Below are positions 6,223 through 14,559 of a DNA stretch of 29,987 bases, one piece after another. The number at the start of each line of letters is the position of its first letter. The first letter of the stretch is position 1. Both the position numbers and the translations under genes were made by a program. The notes under the pieces were generated by a model. The model saw only the letters and a program-made list of their open reading frames with translations. It was not told where the DNA came from and searched no databases. Source of the stretch: DATBFX01 sp036558305 (GTDB lineage Bacteria > Chloroflexota > Chloroflexia > Thermomicrobiales > UBA6265); assembly GCA_036558305.1 (NCBI GenBank), contig DATBFX010000324.1:1-29987 (forward strand). The letters are read 5' to 3'.

Positions 6223-7758
6223 TTAGCCGGTCAGTTGCGTTGGGATACTCTGCGGGTTCTTGAACAGGTTGTTGGGGTCGACCGCCGCTTTGATTTGGAC
6301 GAGGCGGGGGAGGTTTTCGGCATAGTACGCGTTCAGCCAATCGGGGATGTCGCGGTTCGGAAAGTTCTGGTAGCTCTCGTAGGGGCCGGTTCCGATCGCC
6401 GCGATCACCCGACTGGTCCAATCGTTGAGTTCCTGAGCGACCGATCCCTCCGCGTTGTTCGGCCAGATCGTGGTCGGTCGGAGCAACGTCATCGCACCCC
6501 GGTGGACGTAGGCGGTGTCGGTTCGCGCGTACTTGTTGACGATGCTGCCGCCGACCCAGCCAAGCGAATAGATCGAACCGTTGGCGGTCTCGGTGCGACT
6601 CGGACACTTGGCGAGCAGATCGACGAGTTTTGCGATCACGTCGCTCGAGATCGCCGTCTTGGCGAACCGGGAGATATCGCCGTAGGAATGCGGAGCTGCC
6701 ACGGGAGTCGTGAGCTTCTGCTGCCACAAGGTCCAAAAGTCGTATTCCATCAGCTCTTGTTTTTGCGGTTTCAAATCCAGCAGCGGTTGGACGAGAAACT
6801 TGAGGAGGTTGCTATTGCCGATGAATTGACCGCGCGAAACGACCGAATTGCCGTCCTGGTTGGGCACGGACTGTGCCCACGCCACCGCGTTCAACTCCGG
6901 TCGGTTGACTTGGAGGATCTCGTGGAACGTGCCAAAGACGTCCGCGGCGGCTCCTGCCGGATAGTCGAAGCGGTAGTAGCTGACTTTCTGTATCGGTACC
7001 TGTTCCAGTTGGAAGGTGAACGAGGTGTTGATCCCGAAACTGCCGCCCGCTCCGCCCCGGCAGGCCCAGAACAGGTCCTGGTTCTCGTCCGCGCTGGCAG
7101 TCCGGACTTGACCGTCGGCGGTCACGATCCGGGTTGCCGTCAGGTGGTCGCAGGTCAGTCCGTACGAGCGGGTGTTGTAGCCGATGCCGCCGCCGAGCAC
7201 GAGCCCGCCGACGCCGACCTTCGGACAGGTCCCGCCCGGCAGAAAGTACCGACCGTTCACCGTCTTGGCGAACAGGTTTTCGTTGAGCGCCGCGCCACCG
7301 ACGACGGCGGCGCCGGGCTGCGAAGCGACGTCGACCGAGTTCAGCTTACCGATGTTGACGACCAAGCCGTTGTCGACGGTGGAGAAACCGCCGTAGCTGT
7401 GACCGCCGCCTCGCGCCACGGGCGTGACGTTGTTGTTGCGACACCAGTTCACACACGTGACGACGCCGGTCTCGTCCTCGACGACGGCGACCGCGGCCGG
7501 TCGGGTGGCGAGGTAACGGCCATTGTTCGGGGCGCTCGCGTCGGCGAATCCAACGTCGCTTGGAAGCAGGACCTGGCCATGGCCCGTGAGATCTTGACGA
7601 AGTTGTTCGAGCGCGCGGGGATCCACCGGGGTAGGGGTCGGTCCCGGCGTTGCCGTCGTCCAGGCGGAGGAAGACGTGCGACGGCCGATGCCCAGACCGA
7701 GACCGAGCGCGGCGGCGCATCCGGTGCGAAGCAATTGGCGACGGCTGAGCGTGTGCAC
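6223..7758 (-). CDS. Tat-exported FAD-linked oxidase of the berberine bridge enzyme (BBE) type
   Basis: 511 residues. It starts with GTG (7756-7758), with AAGGAGG about 8 bases upstream. Residues 4-30 are a twin-arginine signal (SRRQLLRTG then a hydrophobic run), so the folded flavoprotein is exported. A FAD-binding-4 (PP-loop) domain covers about 70-260, and a C-terminal BBE domain ends NLPRLVQIKAAVDPNNLFKN. The motif RGGGHSYGG contains His120, and GGTCPKVGVGG contains Cys178. These correspond to the two residues that bind FAD covalently at both 8-alpha and 6 positions in BBE-like oxidases of sugars and phenolics. The substrate is unknown. It is a lone gene, convergent with the deaminase-like gene and divergent from the wall hydrolase at 8417. 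Confidence 0.93.
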   Translation of the reverse strand: MHTLSRRQLLRTGCAAALGLGLGIGRRTSSSAWTTATPGPTPTPVDPRALEQLRQDLTGHGQVLLPSDVGFADASAPNNGRYLATRPAAVAVVEDETGVVTCVNWCRNNNVTPVARGGGHSYGGFSTVDNGLVVNIGKLNSVDVASQPGAAVVGGAALNENLFAKTVNGRYFLPGGTCPKVGVGGLVLGGGIGYNTRSYGLTCDHLTATRIVTADGQVRTASADENQDLFWACRGGAGGSFGINTSFTFQLEQVPIQKVSYYRFDYPAGAAADVFGTFHEILQVNRPELNAVAWAQSVPNQDGNSVVSRGQFIGNSNLLKFLVQPLLDLKPQKQELMEYDFWTLWQQKLTTPVAAPHSYGDISRFAKTAISSDVIAKLVDLLAKCPSRTETANGSIYSLGWVGGSIVNKYARTDTAYVHRGAMTLLRPTTIWPNNAEGSVAQELNDWTSRVIAAIGTGPYESYQNFPNRDIPDWLNAYYAENLPRLVQIKAAVDPNNLFKNPQSIPTQLTG

Positions 7759-8416
7759 CTCGACCTCCTTACGCGCTTGGTCTACGACCGATCACGGGAC
7801 GACCTCGCTGGTCGCCACCATGCCCGGGTTCACCTGCGACAGAACGTGGCGGCGTTTCACGAATGTGCCGGAGAACGTCGACGAATTTCGACGCGAACGT
7901 CAGGAAGACACCGGTGGGTTCGGTGCGAACGAGCGTCGCTGGTCGGAGCGGCCGATCGAGGGCGGACCGAGGTCGGGTCCTTCGCGTGGTGTACCCGATG
8001 GATTGCCTGCCGGCAGTCTGTGCGTCGACCGATCGTCCGGTCAGCCGGGCGGACAAGTCGCCGCTTGAGTCGATACTCACTACTTTAGGAGGGAACGTTG
8101 CCAGAAGCGATGCGTGGAGGTACTCAATTGAGTGGCCAGATGTTCTCATGACGTTCGTCGATTCGACGAAGCCGTTGGTCCAGGGGCGCCCGACCCGGGT
8201 GTGGCGGTCCAGGCGGCGATGGGTCGTGGGTATGGGTTGCATATCCTATACGGACAGTCTTGCGGGTGAACAAGCGCGCATGTACGCTACCGGCGGGTTG
8301 AACAACCGATCCACTGGGCGTTTGCGCCCGATTCTGGGTATTTTTGTCGATCGTGGAGCCCGTCGTGGCTTCCTCCGTCCCCGTCGGACCATCGGCGAAC
8401 AGCAGGAGGTGTGGTG
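7759..8416. other. 658-bp divergent spacer with a transposase relic, no intact gene
   Basis: Lies between the start of the flavin oxidase (minus) and the wall hydrolase (plus), so promoters for both should be here; no clear -35/-10 pair stands out. AGGAGGG at about 8089-8095 precedes a TTG-started 17-codon frame, not convincing as a gene. The only coding trace is the transposase fragment at 8159-8206. Confidence 0.5.
8159..8206 (-). pseudogene. relic of an IS-type transposase (rve integrase core)
   Basis: The minus strand encodes RHTRVGRPWTNGFVES, which resembles the 'HTR...P.WTNGFVER' segment around the catalytic glutamate of DDE/rve transposases of the IS481-like group. Sequence on either side does not continue the family in any frame, and no terminal inverted repeats were seen. 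A short, old fragment. Confidence 0.45.
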
Positions 8417-9982
8417 ATGCCCATGACGCCCAACGATGCGCTGTGCGAATCGCCGCGCGGCGAGCTCGCCACGGCCTCGGCGTTCGCGCAGGCGCACGGC
8501 GCCCTGCGACCCGACGACGTGAGCGCCTATCTGGCGGAGGTGTTTCGGCTGGCACCCGCGGCCAAACTGGACCCGGCGATCGTCGTCGCCCAGAGTGCGG
8601 AGGAGACCAGCTACTGGACGTCGGATTGGTGGAATCAACGGCTCAACCCCGCCGGGATCGGCATCACCGGCGACGCGACGGACGACGCCAACTCCGGCAC
8701 CTGGGCGAACGGGACCGACGCCGCCCGCGCCCAACTCGTCCACCTGTTCGTCTACGCGGTCGGCCCGATCCCGGACGGCCACGTGCTGGCGCCCTTCCGC
8801 GCCCTCGATCCACGCTATCAGGCGGCGCTCGCCGCCGGCTACGCCGGCATCGCCAAGACGATCGCCGGTCTGTCCGGGCACTGGGCGGTGGATCCGCAGT
8901 ACGCCGTCAATATCGCCCAACGCGGCAACGCCATCTTCCCGAACCTGCCCGACGCGGACAATTCGGGGGGATCGACCGGGACCATCTCCTTCGGGAATGT
9001 GCCCCACCCAGCATTTACGGACCGCCTGATCCCGGACGTGGACAACGGCGCCTGGGACAACCTCGGCCAGCGCCACGTCCGGGGCGTCGTCTACCATCGC
9101 CAACTCGGACCCAACTGGGGGACGGACTCCTACTTCCGCACGCCGCCACCGGGCGGTCTGAGCAACTGCCCGGGGCCGAACGATCCCCCGAACTTCAACT
9201 GGGGCGGCTGCAATGGCCTCACCGACTACGGGGTCGACGACGTGACGGGGCAGATCCTGCGCTGGAACGACCCCACGGGTGCGCCGCATCCCGGCGTCAG
9301 CGCCAACCGCGCGGGCTGGGCATCCGGTCCCGTGAGCTCGCCCTGGGGGGACGGGAAGGCGTTTCTCCTGGACAACGGATGGGACCCGAACGGCGGCCCG
9401 AACCAGGCCGCCCTCAACGTCGTCAACCGCGACCAGGTCAGCATCGAGATCTCCGGGTGGTACTCGGTGCCCGACGAGGGCCACCCCAACGACGACCCGA
9501 TCAGCGACGCCTGCAAGGATTCGGTCGCGGCGCTCAGCGCCTACTGGGCCGACCAGTTCCATATCCCGTGGGACAGCTACCCGCGGGTGCCGGGCAAGGA
9601 CTTCAACTTCACCCGTTTTCACCAACAGTTCTGCATCGGCACCGGCAAGATTTGTCCGGGCCAATTGGTGATGAACGAGACCACCGACATCCACAACCGG
9701 ACCCAGGCAATCCTGAAGCGGTACCAGTTGTCCGGCGGTGGCGGCAACGGAGAGGTGGTGAAGTTCCCGCAACCGCGGACGTTCCATGCGCAGCAGGGCG
9801 CGCTCTCGCGGTCGGGTCCGAGCACCGACTCGCCGCAGGTCAGGACATTCCAACCGGGCGCTGCCATCACCTGCGTCGGCTACGTCCACGGCCAGACCGT
9901 CGACGGGGACGACCGTTGGTTGCAGACGAACGACCAGCCCCCGCAGTACATTCACACCAGCGGCGTGGTGGAATCGATCTGA
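8417..9982 (+). CDS. peptidoglycan hydrolase: glucosaminidase-like plus N-acetylmuramoyl-L-alanine amidase, SH3-like tail
   Basis: 521 residues. Start ATG 8417 has GGAGGT 6 bases upstream; GTG 8411 and 8414 are in frame but too close. Residues 30-180 resemble a mannosyl-glycoprotein glucosaminidase domain (DPAIVVAQSAEETSYW with Glu62, then NPAGIGITGD). Residues 215-435 look like an amidase_2/PGRP domain, with RGVVYHRQLG (His227), VSIEISGW, RFHQQFC (His402) and KICPG (Cys413) as likely zinc ligands. Residues 450-521 (FHAQQGALSRSGPSTDSPQV... then DGDDRWLQTNDQPPQYIHTS) resemble a bacterial SH3 domain. So it probably cuts both the glycan and the stem-peptide bond of the wall. There is no signal peptide, unusual for a cellular autolysin and more like an endolysin. 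The following gene is an exported Asp-box protein 87 bases downstream with its own -10 box. Confidence 0.85.
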   Translation: MPMTPNDALCESPRGELATASAFAQAHGALRPDDVSAYLAEVFRLAPAAKLDPAIVVAQSAEETSYWTSDWWNQRLNPAGIGITGDATDDANSGTWANGTDAARAQLVHLFVYAVGPIPDGHVLAPFRALDPRYQAALAAGYAGIAKTIAGLSGHWAVDPQYAVNIAQRGNAIFPNLPDADNSGGSTGTISFGNVPHPAFTDRLIPDVDNGAWDNLGQRHVRGVVYHRQLGPNWGTDSYFRTPPPGGLSNCPGPNDPPNFNWGGCNGLTDYGVDDVTGQILRWNDPTGAPHPGVSANRAGWASGPVSSPWGDGKAFLLDNGWDPNGGPNQAALNVVNRDQVSIEISGWYSVPDEGHPNDDPISDACKDSVAALSAYWADQFHIPWDSYPRVPGKDFNFTRFHQQFCIGTGKICPGQLVMNETTDIHNRTQAILKRYQLSGGGGNGEVVKFPQPRTFHAQQGALSRSGPSTDSPQVRTFQPGAAITCVGYVHGQTVDGDDRWLQTNDQPPQYIHTSGVVESI

Positions 9983-10034
9983 GGTCTCACCGCGAACGCC
10001 GGTCCATGTGCTCTGCTTCGCCGTGTCCGTGACG

Positions 10035-10040
10035 TAGAAT
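10035..10040 (+). promoter_or_regulatory. -10-like box TAGAAT before the Asp-box protein
   Basis: TAGAAT in the context GACGTAGAATGG, 29 bases before the ATG at 10070. It resembles the boxes before the Uma2 genes. No TTGACA-like -35 at the normal distance. Confidence 0.45.
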
Positions 10041-10069
10041 GGGGCGAGACCTTTCGAGGTGGGGAGCGT

Positions 10070-11203
10070 ATGCGCAGCGATCAACCGATCGTCGTCGGAC
10101 TGGCGCGGCATGATGGCCGAGCGCGGAGCACCCGGTCGGCGCTGCTCAGGCTCGTCCCGGCGGTCCTGCTGCTCTACCTCGCCGTGCTCTCCGGTCCGCG
10201 GGCCGGTGCCCAAGAGGGAGACGCCGCCACACCGGCGCCGCTTGCCGTCGCCGGTGATGTCCTGACCACCCTGGTCGCGGCGCCGCCGGATGCGCCGGCG
10301 ATCTACGCCGTCGGCAGTGCGGGACTCTACCGGTCGGACGACGGCGGGCTTGCCTGGCACCGCGCCGGGCCGCTTCCCCCGCCCGGCCGGGTGGTCGCTG
10401 CACTGGACGATCCGGTTCTCCTCCTCGCCGGCTCCTACCCGCCCTGCGCCCGCACCGGTGGGAACGAGCGCCCGCTCTATCGGTCGGACGATGGGGGGGC
10501 GACCTGGCAGGAGGTCGAGGGCGCGACCGGGATCGCGCCCCTGGCCGCCTGGAACGGGTCGGACCTGGCCGTGGGGGCGAGTTGCGCCGGCCTCCTGATC
10601 TCGACCGACGGCGGTCGGCAGTGGCAACGGTCGTCCCTCGTGCCCGCCGACTATCTGGTGTCGGTCTTCGCCCCCTTGGCAGGCGGTGACCCCAGCAAAC
10701 CGCTGGGACTGGTCATCGGCACGTCCGAGGGGGGAACCAGCCGGGTTTGGCGCCTGGACCTGTCCGACCCGGCGCACCCCACGGCAAGCGATCCGCTGCT
10801 CCGCTTCTGGGGCGGCGGGGCGGCGGCCGGGGATGGCGACCGCTACCTGGTCGGCACCGCCACCGGCGTCTTCGTCAGCGACGACGCGGGAGTGACCTGG
10901 CGGCAGAGCCGTACCGGTCTGGAGGACGTGACCGTTTCGGTCGATCCGTTCGGCACGCCGGTCCCCGACGCGGAGCGGCGACGCGGCTTCGGGATCTCCG
11001 CTGTCGCACTCGACCCCGTCGACGCCGGCCACCTGTGGGCCGGCACCGTAGGCGGGCTCTACGACTCGTCCGATGGGGGCGGCACCTGGCACCGCGTCGG
11101 CGACGTCACGACGCCCGTGAACGGGTTGGTCGTTGCCCCAAAGGGCGGATTGTTATTGGTCCAGACCCCGCACACCGTCGTCACCGTGCCGCTCGCGGCC
11201 TGA
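10070..11203 (+). CDS. exported Asp-box (BNR/sortilin-like) beta-propeller protein
   Basis: 377 residues. Start ATG 10070 has GAGGTGGGGAG just upstream. Residues 22-48 are a signal peptide (ALLRLVPAVLLLYLAVLSG then AGAQ). The mature part has five Asp-box motifs of the S-x-D-x-G-x-x-W type: YRSDDGGLAWHR, YRSDDGGATWQE, ISTDGGRQWQR, VSDDAGVTWRQ and YDSSDGGGTWHR. Such motifs mark blades of sialidase/sortilin/YCF48-like propellers. No sialidase catalytic arginines or Tyr/Glu pair can be assigned, so it is more likely a structural or ligand-binding propeller than an enzyme. Together with the NHL/PQQ proteins further right, it makes this window rich in extracellular propellers. Confidence 0.88.
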   Translation: MRSDQPIVVGLARHDGRARSTRSALLRLVPAVLLLYLAVLSGPRAGAQEGDAATPAPLAVAGDVLTTLVAAPPDAPAIYAVGSAGLYRSDDGGLAWHRAGPLPPPGRVVAALDDPVLLLAGSYPPCARTGGNERPLYRSDDGGATWQEVEGATGIAPLAAWNGSDLAVGASCAGLLISTDGGRQWQRSSLVPADYLVSVFAPLAGGDPSKPLGLVIGTSEGGTSRVWRLDLSDPAHPTASDPLLRFWGGGAAAGDGDRYLVGTATGVFVSDDAGVTWRQSRTGLEDVTVSVDPFGTPVPDAERRRGFGISAVALDPVDAGHLWAGTVGGLYDSSDGGGTWHRVGDVTTPVNGLVVAPKGGLLLVQTPHTVVTVPLAA

Positions 11204-11224
11204 GCCGGCCGCCGAGCGGCCAGA

Positions 11225-11365
11225 AGGCAGAAGCGCGAGCGCTCTGTCCGCGACGGCGACCGCGACAGGGTGAACGCGGCTGTGGCAGGGGTTCGAGGCG
11301 CGGGTGAAGGACGTTCTCCCCGGTCCGTTGGTGGTCCAGGAATACGGGTTGTTGGTCGAGGTTTC
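11225..11365 (+). pseudogene. degenerate copy of the 3' end of the ABM-like gene at 1757
   Basis: GGGGTTCGAGGCGCGGGTGA (11287 on) is identical to the corresponding bases near 1969. The following codons read KDVLPGPLVVQEYGLLVEV, against KDILPGPLVVEAYDMLVEV in the intact gene. Weaker similarity continues upstream to about 11225. There is no stop where the intact gene has one, and the frame runs on towards the Uma2 gene. A truncated paralogue. Confidence 0.8.
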
Positions 11366-11412
11366 GTCTCGGGTGCCGGCAGGGGCACCCCGAGTCGGCT
11401 CTGTGCAGGCGG

Positions 11413-11418
11413 TATCAT
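11413..11418 (+). promoter_or_regulatory. -10-like box TATCAT before Uma2 number 1
   Basis: TATCAT in the context GGCGGTATCATC, 53 bases before ATG 11472. The GGCGG preceding the box is shared with the boxes at 20633 and 24554. No -35 consensus. Confidence 0.5.
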
Positions 11419-11471
11419 CACCGAGAGAAATCCCTCGCCGCGGCGGGGGCGAACACCGAGAGGAGACGGCG

Positions 11472-12161
11472 ATGGTGCAGCAGATGACCCTGCCGCCGCT
11501 GGTGCGAGGTGAGTGGTTCCGGATGACGGCCGAGGAGTTCGACGCCTGGGTGCCGGAAGGGCTGCGGGCCGAGTGGTACGGCGGGAAGGGGATGATCTTC
11601 GTGTCGACGGGAACGTGGCACGGACTCCTTGTCTTGCTCTTCGGCGAACTCTTGCGCCGCTACTGCGAACTATTCGATCTCGGTCAGGTTTTTCTCGGGG
11701 CGGTCGAGTTGCGACTGCCGTCCGGAGCTCGACTTGAGCCCGATGTCGTTGTGGTTCTGAAGCGGGATCTCGATCGGGTGCATCCGAAGTGGGTGGACGG
11801 TCCGGCTGGTCTTTCCGTCGAGTTTGTCTCCGAGAACAGCGTCGGACGCGACCGAGCCGTCAAGCGCCGCGCGTTGGAGGAAGCAGGTCAGCCGGAATAC
11901 TTGATGGTCGACACGATCGTGCGTGCGAGTGAGCCCGAATTCCTCCGTCTTAACGAAACGGGCATCTATGACCGCGTACAACCGGACGACCAAGGTCGCT
12001 ACCACTCGGAGGTGTTGCCGGGGTTCTGGTTTCATCCGGATTGGTTTCGGCAAGACGCGTTGCCCGATCTCGACGATCTGCTGCTCCAAATCGCTCCGGA
12101 GGCGTACGCGGCGCGCTTGCTTGCCAAGATTCGCGATCGAATCGACGGCGACGGGCGGTAG
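11472..12161 (+). CDS. Uma2-family PD-(D/E)XK nuclease, paralogue 1
   Basis: 229 residues. Start ATG 11472 has GAGGAGA 6 bases upstream; the frame is open further left through the ABM relic. It has the family layout: N-terminal LPPLVRGEWFRMTAEEFDAW, the strand ending LEPDVVVV (Asp91), SVEFVSENS (Glu117), the basic helix with Lys131, then GQPEYLMVD. These match the Asp-Glu-Lys core of the PD-(D/E)XK fold. The C-terminus has the local signature QGRYHSEVLPGFWFHPDWF followed by LPDLDDLLLQIAPEAY, shared by all four paralogues here. Uma2 proteins are common in cyanobacteria and Chloroflexota; their DNA target and role are not established. It stands alone between the Asp-box gene and the VanW gene. 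Confidence 0.92.
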   Translation: MVQQMTLPPLVRGEWFRMTAEEFDAWVPEGLRAEWYGGKGMIFVSTGTWHGLLVLLFGELLRRYCELFDLGQVFLGAVELRLPSGARLEPDVVVVLKRDLDRVHPKWVDGPAGLSVEFVSENSVGRDRAVKRRALEEAGQPEYLMVDTIVRASEPEFLRLNETGIYDRVQPDDQGRYHSEVLPGFWFHPDWFRQDALPDLDDLLLQIAPEAYAARLLAKIRDRIDGDGR

Positions 12162-12452
12162 CACGCGGGCGACCGACAGGGCCCCGTCTGGGCATTGGTC
12201 CGCGGAGCAGTCACAGCCTGGCACAAATCGTCGGTTCTCCCTCGCCCCGTCGCGAGACGGAATGATCGCCCGCGGGGTGACGTATCGCCGGTTCCCGGTA
12301 GGCAAGACCACCCAAAGCGGCTGCGGGCGGATGCGACTAACGTTGCGTAAGCGCCGGGGCGGTGTAGACTATCGTCGGGATTGATCAGCGCGTTGTGCCG
12401 TCGCGGCACAGGCACCAGCGCGTGGGGGTATGCCGGGAGGGGGCCGATCATC
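12162..12452. other. spacer before the VanW gene
   Basis: No gene recognised. A small hairpin CCGTC-GCGA-GACGG lies near 12247-12260. The promoter candidate for the VanW gene is at 12343-12370. Confidence 0.5.
12343..12370 (+). promoter_or_regulatory. promoter candidate for the VanW gene
   Basis: TTGCGT (12343-12348), a 16-base spacer and TAGACT (12365-12370). This is the best sigma-70-like pair in the window, 82 bases before the chosen GTG start. Confidence 0.5.
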
Positions 12453-14399
12453 GTGCAGCGTTCGAACGTCGCCGAACTGAGCGCCGTCCCGCCGGGTCGT
12501 GTCCCGCCATTACCGCCGCGGCCGATGACGGCCCGCGTGGCCGGGTCGCGCGCGTGGGCGAGCGGCCGCCGGTTGGCGATGCGCGTCGCGCTCGCCGCCG
12601 CCGTGGTGTTGCTGGCGGTGGCGGGTGCGCTCGGCGTGATGCGGTCGGTCTACGCCGATCGGGTCTACCCGGGTGTCTACGTCGAGAACGTCAACATCGG
12701 CGGCAAGGACCGGGCCGCGGCGAAGGCGTTGTTGCAACAGCGGGCCGATAGCCTCGAGCGCGGCACGCTCGCGTTCAGCTACGGCGGCAAGACCTGGACG
12801 CCGGCGTTGAGCGAGGTCGGGGTGACGATCGATCTCGACCAATCGCTCGACCACGCGTACGACGTCGGTCGCGAGCAAGACGCGCGCGATCGACTCCTCG
12901 CGATGGGCGGGCTGTTGCGGCACGATCGCCGGTTTCCGCTGGTCGTCCGGTTCGATCAGAAGGTGCTGAACGGCTGGCTCGATGGGGTCGACCGAGAGTT
13001 GGGCTTGCCGCCCCACGACGCCTTGCTGACGATCGACGGGACGAAGGTCACCGTCGTGCCGGAGGTGGACGGCACGATCACCGACCGCGCGCAAATCCAG
13101 CAAGTCGTTTACGGCGCGGCGCTCTCGCTTCGACCGGCCGGGGGACCGCTCCCGGTCATCGCGAAGGTGGCGCAGGTGCGGGCGGCCGATCTGGCGCCGG
13201 CGAAGGCGCAGATCGAGCAGATGGTGGCGAAACCGGTGCATCTGACCTTCCAGAAGAAGAGTTGGGACCTCGACCCCGCGGCGCTGAGCACGTTCGTGAC
13301 GCAGACGACCGACCCGACCAAGCAGGGCGCCGCCGCGCTGACGATCGGCGTCGACGAGGCGGCGCTGTCGAAGTGGCTGAGCGAGCAGATCGCGAACGAC
13401 GTCAACCGCGATCCGGTCGACGCCGAGGTGGCCTGGAGCGACGACGCGAACGGGTTGATCGCGACCGCGGCCAGCAAGGATGGCTACAAGCTCAAGCCGA
13501 TGAGCCTCGCCCGGTCGGTCGCGACGAGTCTGATGGGCGACCACGCGCCGGTCGAGGTGCCGGTCACGGTGATCAAGCCCGACGTCGACAGCAACAACCT
13601 GGGGGCGCTGGGGATCACCACCAAGATCGCCGTCGGCGATTCCGACTACGAGGGGTCCGACGAGGGACGGGCGACCAACATCGAAGTCGGGTCGGGGCTT
13701 TTGAACGGGACGTTGATCCGTCCCCACGGGGAGTTCTCGTTCAACCACGCGATCGGCGTGATCGACAAGGAGAAGGGCTTCGTCACCGCGCAGATCATCG
13801 ACGGGACGAAGATCGGTCACGACGACGGCGGGGGCATTTGTCAGGTCTCGACGACGGTTTTCCGCGCCGCGATGAAGGCCGGTGTGCCGATCACCGAGTG
13901 GTGGCCGCACACCTTCCGCCTGGCGTTCTACGAGCAAGACGGGTGGCCGCCGGGTTTCGATGCCTCGATCCTGCAACCGGAAGGCGATCCGTTCAGTGGT
14001 GGCGACTTCAAGTTCCAGAATCCGTCCGATTCCTGGATGTTGGTCGAGTCCTACACGGAGAACGACCGGGTCTACGTCATCATCTACGGGCCGGATCTGG
14101 GGTACACCGTGACGTTCACCGATCCGGTCCTGAGCGATCCGACGCCGGCGCTGCCGGACGAAGAAGACGTCGACAAGACGTTGCCGGCGGGAACCGTTCA
14201 GCAAACGGGCTTCGCCCAGCAGGGGATCAGCGTCGATTATCAGCGGATCGTGACCGACAAGGACGGGAACGTGGTCAGCCAGGACGACTGGCCCACCACG
14301 TTCGAACCGCGCCCCAACATCTGGAAGGTCAGCCCGGACATGAAGGGCGAGTCGCCGGCGGGTCAGGAGGGCAACTCCACCGACGGCGACAGCGAGTAG
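12453..14399 (+). CDS. VanW-family cell-envelope protein with PG_binding_4 repeats and a G5-like tail
   Basis: 648 residues from GTG 12453. The frame is open to a TTG at 12381, which lies only 10 bases after the -10 box, so a downstream start is preferred; ATG 12525 is another option. A cytoplasmic N-terminus is followed by one membrane segment (about 42-64, AMRVALAAAVVLLAVAGALG), so the rest is outside. Two PG_binding_4-like domains cover about 75-380. The VanW domain covers about 381-545, with GEFSFNHAIG, GGGICQVSTTVF (about 458-469) and GWPPGFDASIL. A G5-like beta domain follows (YTVTFTDPVLSD... LPAGTVQQTGFAQQGISVDY). Despite the name, VanW proteins are not proven resistance enzymes; a wall-binding role is usual. 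A 44-bp palindrome follows the gene. Confidence 0.92.
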   Translation: MQRSNVAELSAVPPGRVPPLPPRPMTARVAGSRAWASGRRLAMRVALAAAVVLLAVAGALGVMRSVYADRVYPGVYVENVNIGGKDRAAAKALLQQRADSLERGTLAFSYGGKTWTPALSEVGVTIDLDQSLDHAYDVGREQDARDRLLAMGGLLRHDRRFPLVVRFDQKVLNGWLDGVDRELGLPPHDALLTIDGTKVTVVPEVDGTITDRAQIQQVVYGAALSLRPAGGPLPVIAKVAQVRAADLAPAKAQIEQMVAKPVHLTFQKKSWDLDPAALSTFVTQTTDPTKQGAAALTIGVDEAALSKWLSEQIANDVNRDPVDAEVAWSDDANGLIATAASKDGYKLKPMSLARSVATSLMGDHAPVEVPVTVIKPDVDSNNLGALGITTKIAVGDSDYEGSDEGRATNIEVGSGLLNGTLIRPHGEFSFNHAIGVIDKEKGFVTAQIIDGTKIGHDDGGGICQVSTTVFRAAMKAGVPITEWWPHTFRLAFYEQDGWPPGFDASILQPEGDPFSGGDFKFQNPSDSWMLVESYTENDRVYVIIYGPDLGYTVTFTDPVLSDPTPALPDEEDVDKTLPAGTVQQTGFAQQGISVDYQRIVTDKDGNVVSQDDWPTTFEPRPNIWKVSPDMKGESPAGQEGNSTDGDSE

Positions 14400-14420
14400 C
14401 CCGCCAACAAGGTTATGCAC

Positions 14421-14464
14421 AAGCGAGGGGCCGCCGGGGCATATGCCCCGGCGGCCCCTCGCTT
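14421..14464. terminator. perfect 44-bp palindromic bidirectional terminator
   Basis: The arms 14421-14442 and 14443-14464 are exact reverse complements (AAGCGAGGGGCCGCCG... and its mirror), giving a 22-bp GC-rich stem with the turn at CATATG. Short T-rich ends follow on both sides. It lies 22 bases after the VanW stop and serves the convergent toast-rack gene's strand as well. Confidence 0.9.
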
Positions 14465-14559
14465 TGTCGGCGGCTCGGTTCGGGCGCCGACGGCAATGGC
14501 ATCGGCGACCCGACGAATGGCCATCTCGCGGATGGGTGGAGGCGAACCGGGTGCCCTCC

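Noticed and set aside
5812..8088. 758-codon open frame on the plus strand
   Set aside because: Antisense to the flavin oxidase, which has covalent-flavin motifs and a signal peptide.
8246..11092. 948-codon open frame on the minus strand
   Set aside because: It is antisense to the wall hydrolase and the Asp-box gene, both with clear domains; the translation is Arg/Val/Gly-rich with no motif. Long antisense frames are common at this GC content.
12032..12451. 139-codon minus-strand frame before the VanW gene
   Set aside because: It overlaps the 3' end of Uma2 number 1 and the VanW promoter; the translation has no domain.
12510..14420. 636-codon open frame on the minus strand
   Set aside because: Antisense to the VanW gene; Arg/Asp/His-rich with no recognisable fold.
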